NCBI GenBank assembly: GCA_020354155.1
Contig: CP070644.1
Span: forward strand, 1,194,355-1,209,613
Direction: 5' to 3'
DNA: 15,259 bases
From: Nitrospiraceae bacterium
GTDB taxonomy: Bacteria; Nitrospirota; Thermodesulfovibrionia; UBA6902
Below, piece by piece: positions 14,874 through 15,259 of the stretch. The notes below the pieces were generated by a model. It worked only from the letters and a program-made list of their open reading frames with translations. It was not told the DNA's origin and made no database searches. Each line of letters starts with the position of its first letter. The first letter of the stretch is position 1. The position numbers and the translations under genes were made by a program.

Positions 14874-14966
14874 TTGTCATTGCGAGGAGGGCGACGACGA
14901 AGCAATATCTGAAATATATTAAAAGAGTGAGATCGCCACGCCACCTTCGGTGACTCGCGATGACAA
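14874..14966. repeat. REP/MITE-like palindromic element
   Basis: Imperfect terminal inverted repeats of 13 bp, TTGTCATTGCGAG at the left (14874-14886) and CTCGCGATGACAA at the right (14954-14966), with one mismatch. The inside has the familiar GCGACGACGAAGCAAT and GAGATCGCCACG segments and a small CACC-TTC-GGTG hairpin. This is the type of interspersed repeat known from many Nitrospirota and deltaproteobacterial genomes. It has no coding capacity of its own; frames read through it on the minus strand are artefacts. Confidence 0.75.
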
Positions 14967-15019
14967 AAACGAGGCACCTTAACAACCTCTTATCAGGGGT
15001 GAACATCGGGTGTGATGGA

Positions 15020-15259
15020 TTAATCAGTAATTCTTTTTTTATCAATCCCGTATTTCTTCAGTTTATGCCGAAATGATCTGAAGCTCAGGTTCAGGAGCTT
15101 GGCAGCCTCGGTTTTTACCCCATTAGTTCTTTCAAGGGCATTCAGAAGATAAGCCTTTTCAGTGTCAGCCATCAGCTTTTCCATATCCATACCGCCTGAT
15201 GGCACAGTAATCTTGCCTGATTCAGAGGAAGAGCGAAGTTCATCCGGCAGGTGTTCAAC
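15020..15259 (-). CDS. C-terminus of a PilR/NtrC-family sigma-54 regulator (partial)
   Basis: The last 79 residues of a protein that enters from beyond the right edge; the frame is open to the last base. Seen: a linker starting VEHLPDEL, typical of the end of the AAA+ sigma-54 activation domain region, and then a Fis-type helix-turn-helix with the very characteristic VKTEAAKLLNLSFRSFRHKL, most like PilR-type activators of type IV pilus genes. The receiver and AAA+ domains are outside the window, so the exact member (PilR or another NtrC-like regulator) is not certain. A GTG at 15205 would give a 61-residue frame but is internal, not a start. Confidence 0.85.
   Translation of the reverse strand, partial: VEHLPDELRSSSESGKITVPSGGMDMEKLMADTEKAYLLNALERTNGVKTEAAKLLNLSFRSFRHKLKKYGIDKKRITD

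Noticed and set aside
14735..15045. Two minus-strand frames of 80 and 89 codons rich in Arg, Ser and Pro
   Set aside because: They read through the REP-like repeat and the ferritin 3' end antisense; such frames are a known artefact of this repeat type.

Overview
The window reads as a stretch of chromosome from a Gram-negative, envelope-bearing bacterium. Twin-membrane signs include a YcbB-type L,D-transpeptidase beside a Tat-exported M15 endopeptidase, FtsE-FtsX-EnvC, a lipoprotein, and a PilR/NtrC-like sigma-54 regulator end. The archaeal-architecture membrane Lon, the two-CW protein and the TGTCATTGCGAG-type palindromic repeat near the right edge all fit Nitrospirota or the former Deltaproteobacteria. 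That placement is an inference from gene content; no rRNA or other marker gene is present. There are no IS elements, CRISPR arrays, tRNAs or phage genes, so this looks like core or near-core chromosome.

Layout. (1) 12-2505, plus: peptidoglycan pair ldtD-mepK (ycbB-ycbK), which make and cut 3-3 crosslinks. (2) 2516-3543, plus: a small two-CW cysteine protein and an SRPBCC-fold protein, each behind its own candidate sigma-70 promoter. (3) 3556-7533, minus: a small lipoprotein preceded by a perfect 16-bp palindrome, and then a two-gene operon of an unrecognised 394-residue protein overlapping by 8 nt a 758-residue membrane-anchored LonB-type protease. (4) 7534-8177: a long gene-poor gap ending in a short, apparently frameshifted copy of the leader of the next gene. 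(5) 8178-11606, plus: a TPR protein, then ftsE-ftsX-envC, closed by a strong 20-bp-stem terminator that can also serve the converging gene. (6) 11642-12067, minus: a YkgJ-like cysteine-cluster protein. (7) 12257-14837: a possible 52-residue small protein, a TauE/SafE transporter, a surface-adhesin-E-like secreted protein, a convergent TerB-like protein, and a bacterial ferritin. (8) 14874-15259: a REP-like palindromic element and the C-terminal end of a PilR/NtrC-family regulator that runs off the window.

How the genes work together: the clearest theme is cell-wall remodelling. LdtD inserts 3-3 bonds, MepK is expected to cut them, and FtsEX drives EnvC, whose LytM domain has lost all its zinc ligands and so should be an amidase activator rather than an enzyme. 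The rest are separate housekeeping, stress and iron-storage functions. The least explained parts are the Lon partner at 6349-7533, the degenerate leader copy at 8036-8145, and the palindrome at 4022-4037. I found no convincing evidence of a wholly new multi-gene system; the Lon plus partner operon is the best candidate for undescribed biology.
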